Source: Phycisphaeraceae bacterium
GTDB taxonomy: Bacteria; Planctomycetota; Phycisphaerae; Phycisphaerales; UBA1924
Direction of reading: 5' to 3'
Assembly: GCA_019636795.1 (NCBI GenBank)
Contig: JAHBWW010000005.1
Span: forward strand, 124,001-188,000
Length of the DNA stretch: 64,000 nucleotides
The notes beneath the pieces are model-generated. The model made no database searches. It was not told the DNA's origin and was given only the letters and a program-made list of their open reading frames with translations. Positions 8,289-15,735 of this stretch are shown one piece after another; within the stretch, counting starts at the first letter, position 1; every line of letters starts with the position of its first letter. A program made the translations under genes and the position numbers.

Positions 8289-9782
8289 ATGGATCGATTG
8301 CTTGAACATCTTGCTGCGTGGAAGCCATTCACGGCTGTGGTTGTCGGTGATTTCATGCTCGATCAGTTGCTGTTTGGCGATGCCGAGCGGCTGAGTTCGG
8401 ATGCGCCCGTGCCAGTGCTTCAGGTGCGGCGTCAGGAAAATATGCCGGGCGGCGCTGCCAACTTGTGCATGGATCTTGCCGCGATGAAAGGCCGCGTGTA
8501 TGCGCTCGGGGTTGTAGGACTCGATCCGGAAGGGCAGGTTCTCCGACGCGAGATGGATACGCGCGGCATCGACACCACGGGCCTGATCGCTGATGCGTCA
8601 CGCCCGACGACGATCAAACGCAATCTGATCGGTCTCGCGCAGGCGCGGCACCCTCAGAAAATGTTTCGCGTGGACTTCGAATCGCGCGAACCGATCGCGT
8701 TGAGTATCAGCGATGCGATCCTGGCACGTCTCGATGCGATTCTGTCCGAGGCCGACATCGTGTGCATCGAAGATTACGGCAAGGGCGTCTGCACCGATGC
8801 ACTCTGCCAGGAGGTGATTCGTCGATCGCGTGCCCGCGGGCGCGAGGTGCTGGTGGATCCGTGCATCTCAACGGACTTTGTGCGTTATCGGGGTGCGACA
8901 GCGATCACTCCCAATCGCACCGAAGCCGAGCGGGCGACGGGCCTCAAGACCCACGAACACGCAGACGCGGAGCACAACGCGGCACTGGCTCGCGGGTTGC
9001 TGGCTCGGTTGGAACTCGATGCAGTGGTGTTGACGCTTGATCGTCATGGCGCGCTTCTGCTTGAACGCACAACCGATGAGCCGCTTCCGGTGCCCACGAT
9101 CGCTCGCGATGTGTACGACGTGACTGGTGCGGGCGACATGATGCTCGCGGGACTGGCAGCATCGCGTGCCAATGGGCTCGACTGGCCCAGCGCGGTGCGG
9201 CTGGCCAACGCTGCTGCAGGTCTCGAAGTGCAAGTGTTCGGCGTGAAACCAATCCCGATTGAACGCATCCACCACGAGATTCTCGAACAACAGGCTCTGC
9301 GACTGGGCAAACTGCGCTCGCTCGAACAGATACAAGTGCAGGTGCGTGCGGTGCGTGAGGATGGGGGCAGCGTCGCCTTCACGAACGGGTGTTTCGACGT
9401 CATTCACGCTGGGCATGTGCGTCTGCTCGAACAGGCATCGCAGACTGCCAGCCTGCTCATCATCGGGCTCAACAGTGATGCTTCGGTTCAGAGACTCAAA
9501 GGCCCCGAGCGCCCGATCAACGGCGAGCAGGATCGCGCTCGTGTGCTTGGCTCAATTTCGGGTGTCGGATCAATCGTTCTCTTCGATGAAGACACACCGA
9601 TGGGTCTCATCGAGGCAATTCGACCGGATGTGCTTATCAAGGGCGCGGATTATCAAGAACATCAGGTGGTCGGAGCCGATCTGGTCAAGAGTTATGGCGG
9701 GCGTGTGCACCTGATCGAGCTTGTTGCCGGCAAGAGTACAACGTCCACAATCGAGCGCATGCGGAAGCCATTGGGCCCATGA
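8289..9782 (+). CDS. hldE: Bifunctional heptose-7-phosphate kinase / heptose-1-phosphate adenylyltransferase
   Basis: HldE makes ADP-heptose for the LPS inner core. Residues about 1-325 are a PfkB/ribokinase-type kinase: VVGDFMLDQ at the start, MPGGAANLCMDLAAM for the sugar site, and DVYDVTGAGDMMLAGL with the catalytic Asp and anion hole. Residues about 355-497 are a nucleotidyltransferase: VAFTNGCFDVIHAGHVRLLE contains the HxGH site, and KGPERPINGEQDRARVL and a GKSTTSTIERM near the end are typical. Both halves look complete. The ASCH gene downstream overlaps by ATGA. gmhA, the previous step in the pathway, lies 10 kb away. Confidence 0.96.
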   Translation: MDRLLEHLAAWKPFTAVVVGDFMLDQLLFGDAERLSSDAPVPVLQVRRQENMPGGAANLCMDLAAMKGRVYALGVVGLDPEGQVLRREMDTRGIDTTGLIADASRPTTIKRNLIGLAQARHPQKMFRVDFESREPIALSISDAILARLDAILSEADIVCIEDYGKGVCTDALCQEVIRRSRARGREVLVDPCISTDFVRYRGATAITPNRTEAERATGLKTHEHADAEHNAALARGLLARLELDAVVLTLDRHGALLLERTTDEPLPVPTIARDVYDVTGAGDMMLAGLAASRANGLDWPSAVRLANAAAGLEVQVFGVKPIPIERIHHEILEQQALRLGKLRSLEQIQVQVRAVREDGGSVAFTNGCFDVIHAGHVRLLEQASQTASLLIIGLNSDASVQRLKGPERPINGEQDRARVLGSISGVGSIVLFDEDTPMGLIEAIRPDVLIKGADYQEHQVVGADLVKSYGGRVHLIELVAGKSTTSTIERMRKPLGP

Positions 9783-10318
9783 CTGATGACGCGAGGTCAC
9801 AACCAGATTTTGTGGGAGTGCGGCGTGTGCATCTCGCTGTGATCGAGCCGGGACTCGTGCGGGCCATGCTCGAGGGCAATAAGCGCATCGAATCGCGCTT
9901 CTCTCGCACACGGCGTGCGCCGTTCGGGCAGATCGAGGTGGACGATCGGGTGTATTTTCTGGCCCGCCGGGCAGGATTGATCGTGACTGGTCGCGTCGAG
10001 CGCGTCGAGTCGTTTGAGGGGCTCGACGAGCGAGGGGTGCGAGACTTGCGCGATCGTTATGGTCCATGTATCGCAGCAGCCGAAGCATACTGGCATCAAA
10101 AAAATGATGCACGCTTTGCGACATTGATGTGGTTTGACAGATTTGAGAAGGCGGCATTCGCACCCGACGACGTTCACGGGCGAGAGCGGTCGTATCGCTC
10201 GGCGTGGATCATCCGCCCCGGCGAGCAGTGTGTCTATCCGGCCTGTTGCCAGCACGAAGCTCAACGAAGCGCGAGGACTGAGCCGAGCCTGTTCGAATCG
10301 AGTTGCGCAGGAACATGA
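9779..10318 (+). CDS. ASCH-domain protein
   Basis: A 179-residue protein whose first 80 residues fit the ASCH fold, a PUA-like RNA-binding or sensor module. The signature is VIEPGLVRAMLEGNKRIESR, then RTRRAPFGQIEVDDRVYFLA, as in ASCH proteins that read LsGkKtiEsR...pf..v..GD. An aromatic middle section (EAYWHQKNDARFATLMWFDR) follows, and the C-terminus has paired cysteines (PACCQHE). The ATG overlaps the hldE stop (ATGA), so expression is tied to heptose synthesis, but the ligand is unknown. It could bind RNA or a nucleotide-like molecule; this is inference. Confidence 0.72.
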   Translation: MTDDARSQPDFVGVRRVHLAVIEPGLVRAMLEGNKRIESRFSRTRRAPFGQIEVDDRVYFLARRAGLIVTGRVERVESFEGLDERGVRDLRDRYGPCIAAAEAYWHQKNDARFATLMWFDRFEKAAFAPDDVHGRERSYRSAWIIRPGEQCVYPACCQHEAQRSARTEPSLFESSCAGT

Positions 10319-10327
10319 TTCACCGGC

Positions 10328-11371
10328 TTAGCGCCAATCGATGACAATTTTTCCAAAATGTTCCCCGGCCTCATAACGTTCATACGCTGTGAACGCCTCG
10401 TCTGCCGAGAAGACAGTGTCGACGACCGGTTTGAGCGCACCAGTGCGGTAGAGTGCAACGACTTCGCGGAACTCATCGTTCGAGCCCATGGTCGAGCCGA
10501 GGATGCGGAGTTGGTTCCAGAATATGCGGGCGAGGTCGGTGGTGGCATCGGGGCCGGTGGTGCAGCCTGGGGTGACATACGCTCCGCCGCGCGCCAGCGA
10601 CTTGATGCAGTTGAGGTGTGTGGCTTTGCCGACGGAATCGATAGCCATGTCAACGCCGCGTTTGCCGGTCCACGCGCGCACATCGCGCGACCAGTCCTGG
10701 CCCTCGTCGAGAATCAGACATTCGGCACCGAGTTGGCGAGCGTGTTCTAGTTTAGTGCGGCTTCGGCTCGTGACGCAGACAGAGCATCCAAAGTGCCGCG
10801 CGATGGCCAGAGCGCTGGTCGCTACTCCGCCACTGATGCCGGTGATGAGCACGCGCTGTCCGGGTGCGAGTTGGCCTTTGGTGATCATCATCGAGTAGGC
10901 GGTGAGCGCGCACAGGCCGAACGCAGCCGCCTCGATCGGATCGCAGTCATCGACTGCCGCGAGGTTGTCGGCTGGGCAGGAAAACTGTGCGGCGTGTGCC
11001 CCGAAGTGGTGCTCGCCGATGAGTTCATATTCAGGCGCGAGCGTGGTTCGTGGTGGCTCGGTTGGTGAGAGTGGCCTGACGATGCGCATCGCGGCGTTGT
11101 AGATCACCTGCTTGCCGATCCACGCTGGATTGACGTTCGGTCCGACTGATTCCACGATGCCACAACCGTCGCACCCCGAGATACGCGGGTAGGCGAGTTC
11201 CAGCCCCGGCACGCCGCGACCGACCCAGAGATCCATATAGTTAAACGCCGACGCGAGTGTGCGGACGGTGACGAATCCGGCCCGCGGCGGCTGCAGATCG
11301 GGCCAGTCATTGCGGACTTGGATGTTGGGCGCAACGGGGTTGCCTTGCTTGGTGACGACGATGGCTTTCAT
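10328..11371 (-). CDS. Medium-chain (quinone oxidoreductase-like) dehydrogenase
   Basis: A 347-residue MDR-superfamily enzyme that uses NAD(P)H. The N-terminal GroES-like domain has SAFNYMDLWVGRGVPG and ISGCDGCGIVESVG, and the Rossmann domain has QRVLITGISGGVATSALAIA (glycine-rich dinucleotide motif) and GVDMAIDSVGKATH. The structural-zinc Cys cluster of classical alcohol dehydrogenases is absent, and GCDGCG replaces the usual G-E/D-G-x-G. It is therefore more like a zinc-free or single-zinc quinone/enoyl reductase. The substrate cannot be told. It converges with the ASCH gene and is divergent from the cysteine-rich gene at 11521. Confidence 0.85.
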   Translation of the reverse strand: MKAIVVTKQGNPVAPNIQVRNDWPDLQPPRAGFVTVRTLASAFNYMDLWVGRGVPGLELAYPRISGCDGCGIVESVGPNVNPAWIGKQVIYNAAMRIVRPLSPTEPPRTTLAPEYELIGEHHFGAHAAQFSCPADNLAAVDDCDPIEAAAFGLCALTAYSMMITKGQLAPGQRVLITGISGGVATSALAIARHFGCSVCVTSRSRTKLEHARQLGAECLILDEGQDWSRDVRAWTGKRGVDMAIDSVGKATHLNCIKSLARGGAYVTPGCTTGPDATTDLARIFWNQLRILGSTMGSNDEFREVVALYRTGALKPVVDTVFSADEAFTAYERYEAGEHFGKIVIDWR

Positions 11372-11508
11372 GGGGTAGGCTATGTAGGGCGAGGTGATTG
11401 TGCCTGCCGAGTCGACCGATTTCGGGTACGAGGTCCGTTGTGCTGAGGTGTTCGGCGATCAAAACACGAAAATCGAGCAGATCGGGAAGCATTTGTCTGA
11501 GCATGTGG

Positions 11509-11514
11509 TATGAT
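11509..11514 (+). promoter_or_regulatory. Possible -10 box (TATGAT) placed for a leaderless transcript
   Basis: TATGAT ends 6 nt before the ATG at 11521, so a start of transcription 7 nt downstream would fall on the A of the start codon. No Shine-Dalgarno is visible before that ATG. No good -35 is found at 17 nt, so the call is weak. Confidence 0.3.
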
Positions 11515-11520
11515 GCTTTA

Positions 11521-11955
11521 ATGGGCCGCTTTGTGCTTGCCATGGTGATGATCTGGTCGCTGCTGCTTAGCCAAGGCTGGCAAGCGGAGTCAATGATCGC
11601 CGCGGCCGAGTGCTGTAAGATCGTGGTTGAGCCGGGGTACTGCAATCTTGATGAGTCCGAGAATAGTTACGGACGTGCCGGTGCCAACGCATTGTCCTGT
11701 TGCGCTTCCGCTTTAGAAACGACGAGCAGTCCGACGAGCTCGAACCACGATGGCCGCGACTCACCGGATTGCCCGGCATCCGGCGAAGAGTGTCCGTGTC
11801 TGTGCTGCCAACGCGTGCCTGCAACATCCAGTGCGTCTGCGTTCTCGTGGGCGGCAGCACTCGAGATTCCGAATCAATTAAGCATTGGTGAGGAGCGTGC
11901 GGCTCCTCTGTCGCGTTCTTTGCGGCCACCAAGCCCGCCTCCGAAGGTCTCCTGA
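11521..11955 (+). CDS. Exported cysteine-rich protein, possibly metal binding
   Basis: A 144-residue protein that I do not recognise. It begins with a signal-like hydrophobic stretch (LAMVMIWSLLLS, residues 6-17). The mature part has ten cysteines, mostly in pairs or close sets: C31-C32, C41, C60-C61, C84, then C91, C93, C95 and C96 in EECPCLCCQ. The C-terminus is proline-rich (RPPSPPPK). Small Cys-rich exported proteins with such ends are often found beside heavy-metal efflux genes, but none lies here. The start is the ATG at 11521; longer in-frame starts precede the signal region. It is 82 bp upstream of the metallothionein-like gene, and the two are probably one transcript. Confidence 0.6.
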   Translation: MGRFVLAMVMIWSLLLSQGWQAESMIAAAECCKIVVEPGYCNLDESENSYGRAGANALSCCASALETTSSPTSSNHDGRDSPDCPASGEECPCLCCQRVPATSSASAFSWAAALEIPNQLSIGEERAAPLSRSLRPPSPPPKVS

Positions 11956-12037
11956 ATGTGTTGAGTTGACTTCTCGAGTCGCTTCGGCCCGTTGTGGGCT
12001 GAACGATCAACATCAATCAGAATTCAGGAGATTTTCC

Positions 12038-12241
12038 ATGTCGAAGAAGATTGTTGCGGCGTGCGCCGCGTGCGCGATGGCGGCGGCTGCGCTGGCCATG
12101 AATCCCATGCAAACCCAGCCCGCCAAGGCAGCCACCGCTGGATGCTGCGCGTGCTGTCAGTGCAGTTGTCAGTGCGATGACTGCCAGTGCGACGATTGTT
12201 CGTGCTGTGCATGCTGCGCTGGTTGCGGCTGCAAGAACTGA
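12038..12241 (+). CDS. Exported metallothionein-like cysteine-cluster protein
   Basis: A 67-residue protein. Residues 1-31 make a signal peptide: KK, the hydrophobic AACAACAMAAAALAM, and an AKA cleavage site. The mature peptide is little more than a cysteine lattice: 16 Cys in residues 36-65, arranged as CC, CxC and CxxC steps (CCACCQCSCQCDDCQC and CDDCSCCACC) with four Asp and no aromatic residues. Such density is known from metallothioneins, which hold Cu, Zn or Cd through thiolates, but those are cytoplasmic; this one appears to be exported. A perfect CAGGAG lies 7 nt before the ATG. A terminator-like hairpin follows at 12281. A structural disulphide-rich peptide is the alternative. Confidence 0.75.
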   Translation: MSKKIVAACAACAMAAAALAMNPMQTQPAKAATAGCCACCQCSCQCDDCQCDDCSCCACCAGCGCKN

Positions 12242-12280
12242 TGCAGCGTCGCAGACCATGCGATGGATGATGAACACCAA

Positions 12281-12308
12281 GCGGCCGATCCTTGACGGGG
12301 TCGGCCGC
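12281..12308 (+). terminator. Probable terminator hairpin after the cysteine-cluster gene
   Basis: GCGGCCGA (12281-12288) pairs perfectly with TCGGCCGC (12301-12308) around a 12-nt loop, 40 bp after the stop. The following U tract is poor (AATTGTC), so termination may be weak. Confidence 0.5.
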
Positions 12309-12364
12309 AATTGTCATGTGCCCGAGTTGAATCGAATCTGGCAACTATGCCTGGCCAAGATGCC

Positions 12365-12396
12365 CAAGAAAAAGGGACCGGCGCGAAACCGGTCCC
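12365..12396 (-). terminator. Intrinsic terminator of rplS
   Basis: On the minus strand GGGACCGG (12396-12389) and CCGGTCCC (12381-12374) form a perfect 8-bp stem with a 7-nt loop, followed by a T-rich run (TTTTTCTT, 12373-12366). It lies about 30 bp after the rplS stop. Confidence 0.85.
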
Positions 12397-12424
12397 TCGA
12401 AGTTCAGATTGATCTGCGAATCGC

Positions 12425-12817
12425 TCAGCGGTTGATCGTCGGTTGGCCTTCGACATGCTTGAGCCCGCGGCGGCGATCGCGGAGGCGGCGGCTCTTGCCC
12501 ACACGATCACGCAGGAAGTACAACTTGGCGCGGCGGGCATCGCCACGACGCACCACTTCGATCTTCGCGATCATCGGGCTGTTGATCGGCCACGTGCGCT
12601 CGACGCCCTCGTTGTCGACGATGCGGCGAACGGTCATCATCTCGCCGATGCCCCGACCCTTGCGGCTCATGAGCACGCCCTGGAACACCTGGACGCGTTC
12701 CTTGTCGCCTTCGACAATACGGGCGTGAACGTTGATCGTGTCGCCGACATCCATGACCGGGATATCGGTCTTGAGGGATTCGGCATTGATGGATTCGATG
12801 ATCTGCTGCGTGCCCAT
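12425..12817 (-). CDS. rplS: 50S ribosomal protein L19
   Basis: L19 sits at the interface of the 30S and 50S subunits. The 130-residue protein has the standard features: IPVMDVGDTINVHARIVEGD near the start, ERVQVFQGVLMSRKGRGIGE, MTVRRIVDNEGVERTWPINS (usual FTVRKIS-GVGVER-FPLHSP), and a basic RRGDARRAKLYFLRDRVGK. The C-terminal tail is short and Arg/Lys-rich. It lies 71 bp after trmD on the same strand, the widespread trmD-rplS order, and ends at an intrinsic terminator at 12365-12396. Confidence 0.97.
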   Translation of the reverse strand: MGTQQIIESINAESLKTDIPVMDVGDTINVHARIVEGDKERVQVFQGVLMSRKGRGIGEMMTVRRIVDNEGVERTWPINSPMIAKIEVVRRGDARRAKLYFLRDRVGKSRRLRDRRRGLKHVEGQPTINR

Positions 12818-12888
12818 GGCGCACCCCTATGGTCAAAAATCCCCCGTTCGTCGGGGGCCTTGATGATAGGCGGGGTTGCCGGTGAGGT

Positions 12889-13689
12889 TCAACTGTGCTC
12901 GGGGCTCTCGAAAGGGGCAAGCAAGTCCGGACGCCGTGCCCGCGTTCGCTCCGCGGCCTGCTCAAGCCTCCAGCGGGCGACGGCGTCGTGGTCGCCGCTG
13001 AGCAGGATCTCGGGCACAGGCATCCCCATCCATTCGCGTGGGCGAGTGTAATGGGGGCAGTCGAGCAGACGGGCATCTTCGGGGATACGCAGTTCACTTC
13101 GCCATTGAGCCAGGAGCCGCGGCTCAATAGGATTTCCATTCGGGTTCAGTTCGGATATCTGCCCAAACGAGTCCTGAGTCGCACTTGCTTGATCGCCAAG
13201 CGCGCCGGGCTGGAGGCGGGCGACAGCGTCGATCAGCACAAGGGCTGCCAGTTCTCCGCCCGAGAGCACATAGTCACCCAGACTGATCTCCAGCGGCGAC
13301 AGACGCTCGATGACGCGCTCGTCGATTCCCTCATAGTGCCCGGCGATCAGGAGCAGACGCGGGCGGGCGGCGAGATCCTCGACAAGCCTCTGCGTCAGCG
13401 GCACACCTTGCGGCGTGAGCAGGATCCGTAACGCTGGTGTCGGGTCGCAGGCTTCGGCAGCATGGACGGCATCCCAGAGTGGCTGGCACATCATCACCAT
13501 GCCCGGCCCGCCTCCGAACGGTCGATCGTCGGTCTTGTCGTGCTTGTTGTCGGCAAAGTCACGGATGTTCGTGGCCAGGACTTCGAGCGCCCCCGCACGA
13601 ATCGCGCGTGCCGGGATCGAGACCCCAAGCACCCCGGGCGGCGTGAGCGAGAACAGTTCGGGAAATGTCGTCAGCACGTCAATGCGCAT
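12889..13689 (-). CDS. trmD: tRNA (guanine-N1-)-methyltransferase
   Basis: TrmD makes m1G37 in tRNAs and prevents +1 frameshifting. The 266-residue enzyme starts at MRIDVLTTFPELF, the family start, so the ATG at 13689 is preferred over a much longer in-frame extension. Family blocks are NKHDKTDDRPFGGGPGMVM, LLIAGHYEGIDERVIERL and ISLGDYVLSGGELAAL, the last two forming the deep trefoil knot that holds S-adenosylmethionine. The late block CPHYTRPREWMGMPVPEILL matches the usual PHYTRP...-VP-VLLSG. The gene precedes rplS and is divergent from the methyltransferase at 13804, sharing a 114-bp gap. Confidence 0.96.
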   Translation of the reverse strand: MRIDVLTTFPELFSLTPPGVLGVSIPARAIRAGALEVLATNIRDFADNKHDKTDDRPFGGGPGMVMMCQPLWDAVHAAEACDPTPALRILLTPQGVPLTQRLVEDLAARPRLLLIAGHYEGIDERVIERLSPLEISLGDYVLSGGELAALVLIDAVARLQPGALGDQASATQDSFGQISELNPNGNPIEPRLLAQWRSELRIPEDARLLDCPHYTRPREWMGMPVPEILLSGDHDAVARWRLEQAAERTRARRPDLLAPFESPEHS

Positions 13690-13803
13690 CGTCGAGCAAA
13701 CCCTAGCGGCTCCCGAGCCTGTGGCAAAGGCGCGGGCCCTACGATTCGTCTGGTTGCAAACACGTTCCGGCTCGGCGGACGGCTGCGAGAGGAAAGGGCA
13801 AGC

Positions 13804-14745
13804 ATGATCGAAGATGTTGTCACGGAAGCAGGCCAGGCCGAAGCAGGTCAAATCGAGGCGCTCAAGATCCGCATCGACGCCCTCGAACGCCGCAATACCG
13901 AACTCGCTACCATGCTCGAGTATCTTCACTTCTGGACGATTCGCAGCGACGAGAACATCCGCGACTTGACGAGCCGCATCGGCGGGCTGCCCGAAGCCGA
14001 ACGCGACACACGAGGAATTTTCGAGTTCAAGTGGCAACAACTCAACAAGGGTGTGAGCAGTCTGGAGAATCCGGAGCACAAGGCCGTCATCGCCGACACG
14101 GTGCTCCGATGGACCGGACTCAATCGGGAGTGGTTCAAGGGCAAGCGCGTGCTCGACGCAGGCTGTGGCGATGGGCGGCTGAGTTACGGCCTGTGCTCAC
14201 TCGGCGCCATCGTCACAAGCATGGATCAATCGACCAAGGGTGTCCAGCGCACGGTCGAGTACTGCAAAGAGTTTCCTGGACATCGCGGCATTGTCTGGAA
14301 TCTGCTCGATCGCTACGAAGCCGAGCCCGCGAGTTTCGATCTTGTGCTCAGTTTCGGTGTCATTCACTGCACGGGCGACACACGCAAGTCGATGGCAAAC
14401 CTCGATTCACTCATCAAGCCCGGGGGTTATCTGGCCTTGATGGTCTATGGCTATCCGCGCCCAGGCCATCATGGCGACTTTGTCCATATGGTGCGCAAGG
14501 AACGAATCCGACAGGCGATTCGGCACATGACCGGCGAGGAAGCCGTCGCGTACATTCAGCAGCAACTCGACGCTGGCGAAATCCGCGGCGATGCTCGCGG
14601 CTGGTATGACGCAACCGCGCCGCGCGTCGAGGACCATTACACATTCCCGCAGCTGAGCCAGATGATGCAGGAACTCAACTACACCGATATCGTCCTGCTC
14701 GATGAAGCCATACGCAACATTGCGGTGCGCGGTCGCAAGCCCTGA
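13804..14745 (+). CDS. Class I SAM-dependent methyltransferase with coiled-coil N-terminus
   Basis: A 313-residue protein. Residues about 10-50 are a heptad-like coiled coil (IEALKIRIDALERRNTELAT). The methyltransferase core begins with KRVLDAGCGDGRLSYGL (motif I for S-adenosylmethionine), followed by VTSMDQSTKGVQRTVEYC and FDLVLSFGVIHCTGDTRKSM (motif IV/V). The Met-rich C-terminal segment resembles that of sugar or small-molecule methyltransferases. The substrate is unknown. The ATG at 13804 has GAGGAAAGGG upstream. Nothing in the neighbourhood (trmD, H1-like gene) fixes its pathway. Confidence 0.8.
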   Translation: MIEDVVTEAGQAEAGQIEALKIRIDALERRNTELATMLEYLHFWTIRSDENIRDLTSRIGGLPEAERDTRGIFEFKWQQLNKGVSSLENPEHKAVIADTVLRWTGLNREWFKGKRVLDAGCGDGRLSYGLCSLGAIVTSMDQSTKGVQRTVEYCKEFPGHRGIVWNLLDRYEAEPASFDLVLSFGVIHCTGDTRKSMANLDSLIKPGGYLALMVYGYPRPGHHGDFVHMVRKERIRQAIRHMTGEEAVAYIQQQLDAGEIRGDARGWYDATAPRVEDHYTFPQLSQMMQELNYTDIVLLDEAIRNIAVRGRKP

Positions 14746-14802
14746 CCGAGTCATCAAGAGCGATGGTCAAGTCGTCTTGTGCGTCGCGCCTCGTGATGCG
14801 GT

Positions 14803-15543
14803 TCAGGGTCTGCTGTCGCGCTTAGCCTGATTCCGCTTTGTAATTCCCGCGACGCCGTGCACAGTGATCGGCGACTCGGTTTGAGAGATCAGCAATGCGT
14901 TGCGGTTGGCGGTCGAGGCCTTGTCATACGCGACGAACTGCTGCTGCTGAATCTCAGCCGCGATGGAACTCCCCAGGTTGTCCCTTGACTCATGTGAGGC
15001 AGGTCCTGAGCGACTGGTTGCGCGGGACGCGGCGAGTTTCTTCTTGACCACCTTCTTGCGAGCGGCCTTTTTGGCCTGCGTCTTCTTGCTCACCGGTCCG
15101 CCGGCGTTCTTGGCGCGAGGTTTGGCCGATGATTTCTTCTTGGCCGCTTTGGGTGCCGGAATGGTGGACTGCTTTGAAGTCTCTTTCGGGGCCGGTTTCT
15201 TAGCGGCTTTTGCCTTGGGCGGGCTCACTTTCTCGGCCGCCGTCTTCGTTTTGAGCGCGGCTTCGAAGCGATCCAGAGTCTCCTGGAACAACTGCAACTT
15301 GAGGTGTGTGTTCTTGTTGTCCCCGACTGGCCTCGTTCGGGTTCGAGTGCTCTTGCCGCGTTGTTCGCGCGTTTGCTGGTTAACCAGATCGCGGTATTTG
15401 TCGCGCAGTTTTCGAGCGAGAGCGAGCTTTTGCGCTAAACGCGATGGCGTCAGATCCTTGACACGCTGGCGAGTGCTCCAGTGCACCAGTCCGAGTTCAG
15501 GTTTCGAACAGATGGCTTTGGCGCGAGCAATGGTGATGGTCAT
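14803..15543 (-). CDS. Lysine/alanine-rich H1-like basic protein
   Basis: A 246-residue protein in three parts. Residues 1-65 form a helical domain (RAKAICSKPELGLVHWSTRQ, then RLAQKLALARKLRDKYRDL) also seen in a family of short bacterial proteins of unknown role. Residues about 95-175 are a Lys/Ala/Pro-rich stretch with repeats like KKAARKKVVKKK and KAAKKPAPKE, as in eukaryotic H1 and in bacterial Hc1-like proteins that bind DNA. The C-terminus ends with HGVAGITKRNQAKRDSRP, a tail also shared with that family. It probably compacts or coats nucleic acid; this is inference from composition. Confidence 0.65.
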   Translation of the reverse strand: MTITIARAKAICSKPELGLVHWSTRQRVKDLTPSRLAQKLALARKLRDKYRDLVNQQTREQRGKSTRTRTRPVGDNKNTHLKLQLFQETLDRFEAALKTKTAAEKVSPPKAKAAKKPAPKETSKQSTIPAPKAAKKKSSAKPRAKNAGGPVSKKTQAKKAARKKVVKKKLAASRATSRSGPASHESRDNLGSSIAAEIQQQQFVAYDKASTANRNALLISQTESPITVHGVAGITKRNQAKRDSRP

Positions 15544-15700
15544 GCTGGTCCTCGTGTTGTATCAGGCCGTGCCGTACTTGGGCACGACTCAATAGTCTCA
15601 TCGGTCCAATACGTCGCGGCGCATGGCAAGTGCCGCGCGTAATCCTACCCACGATTCTTCTCATCGACGACATCGCCAGCAGCAAACCGGCGCGACCACG

Positions 15701-15729
15701 ATCGTTCAGCGGACACAAAAGTCTGTCAA
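15701..15729 (-). promoter_or_regulatory. Possible sigma-70 promoter of the H1-like gene
   Basis: On the minus strand TTGACA (15729-15724) is followed after 17 nt by AACGAT (15706-15701). The -35 is perfect and the spacing ideal; the -10 matches only three of six positions. It lies about 160 bp before the gene start. Confidence 0.35.
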
Positions 15730-15735
15730 CTGTGA

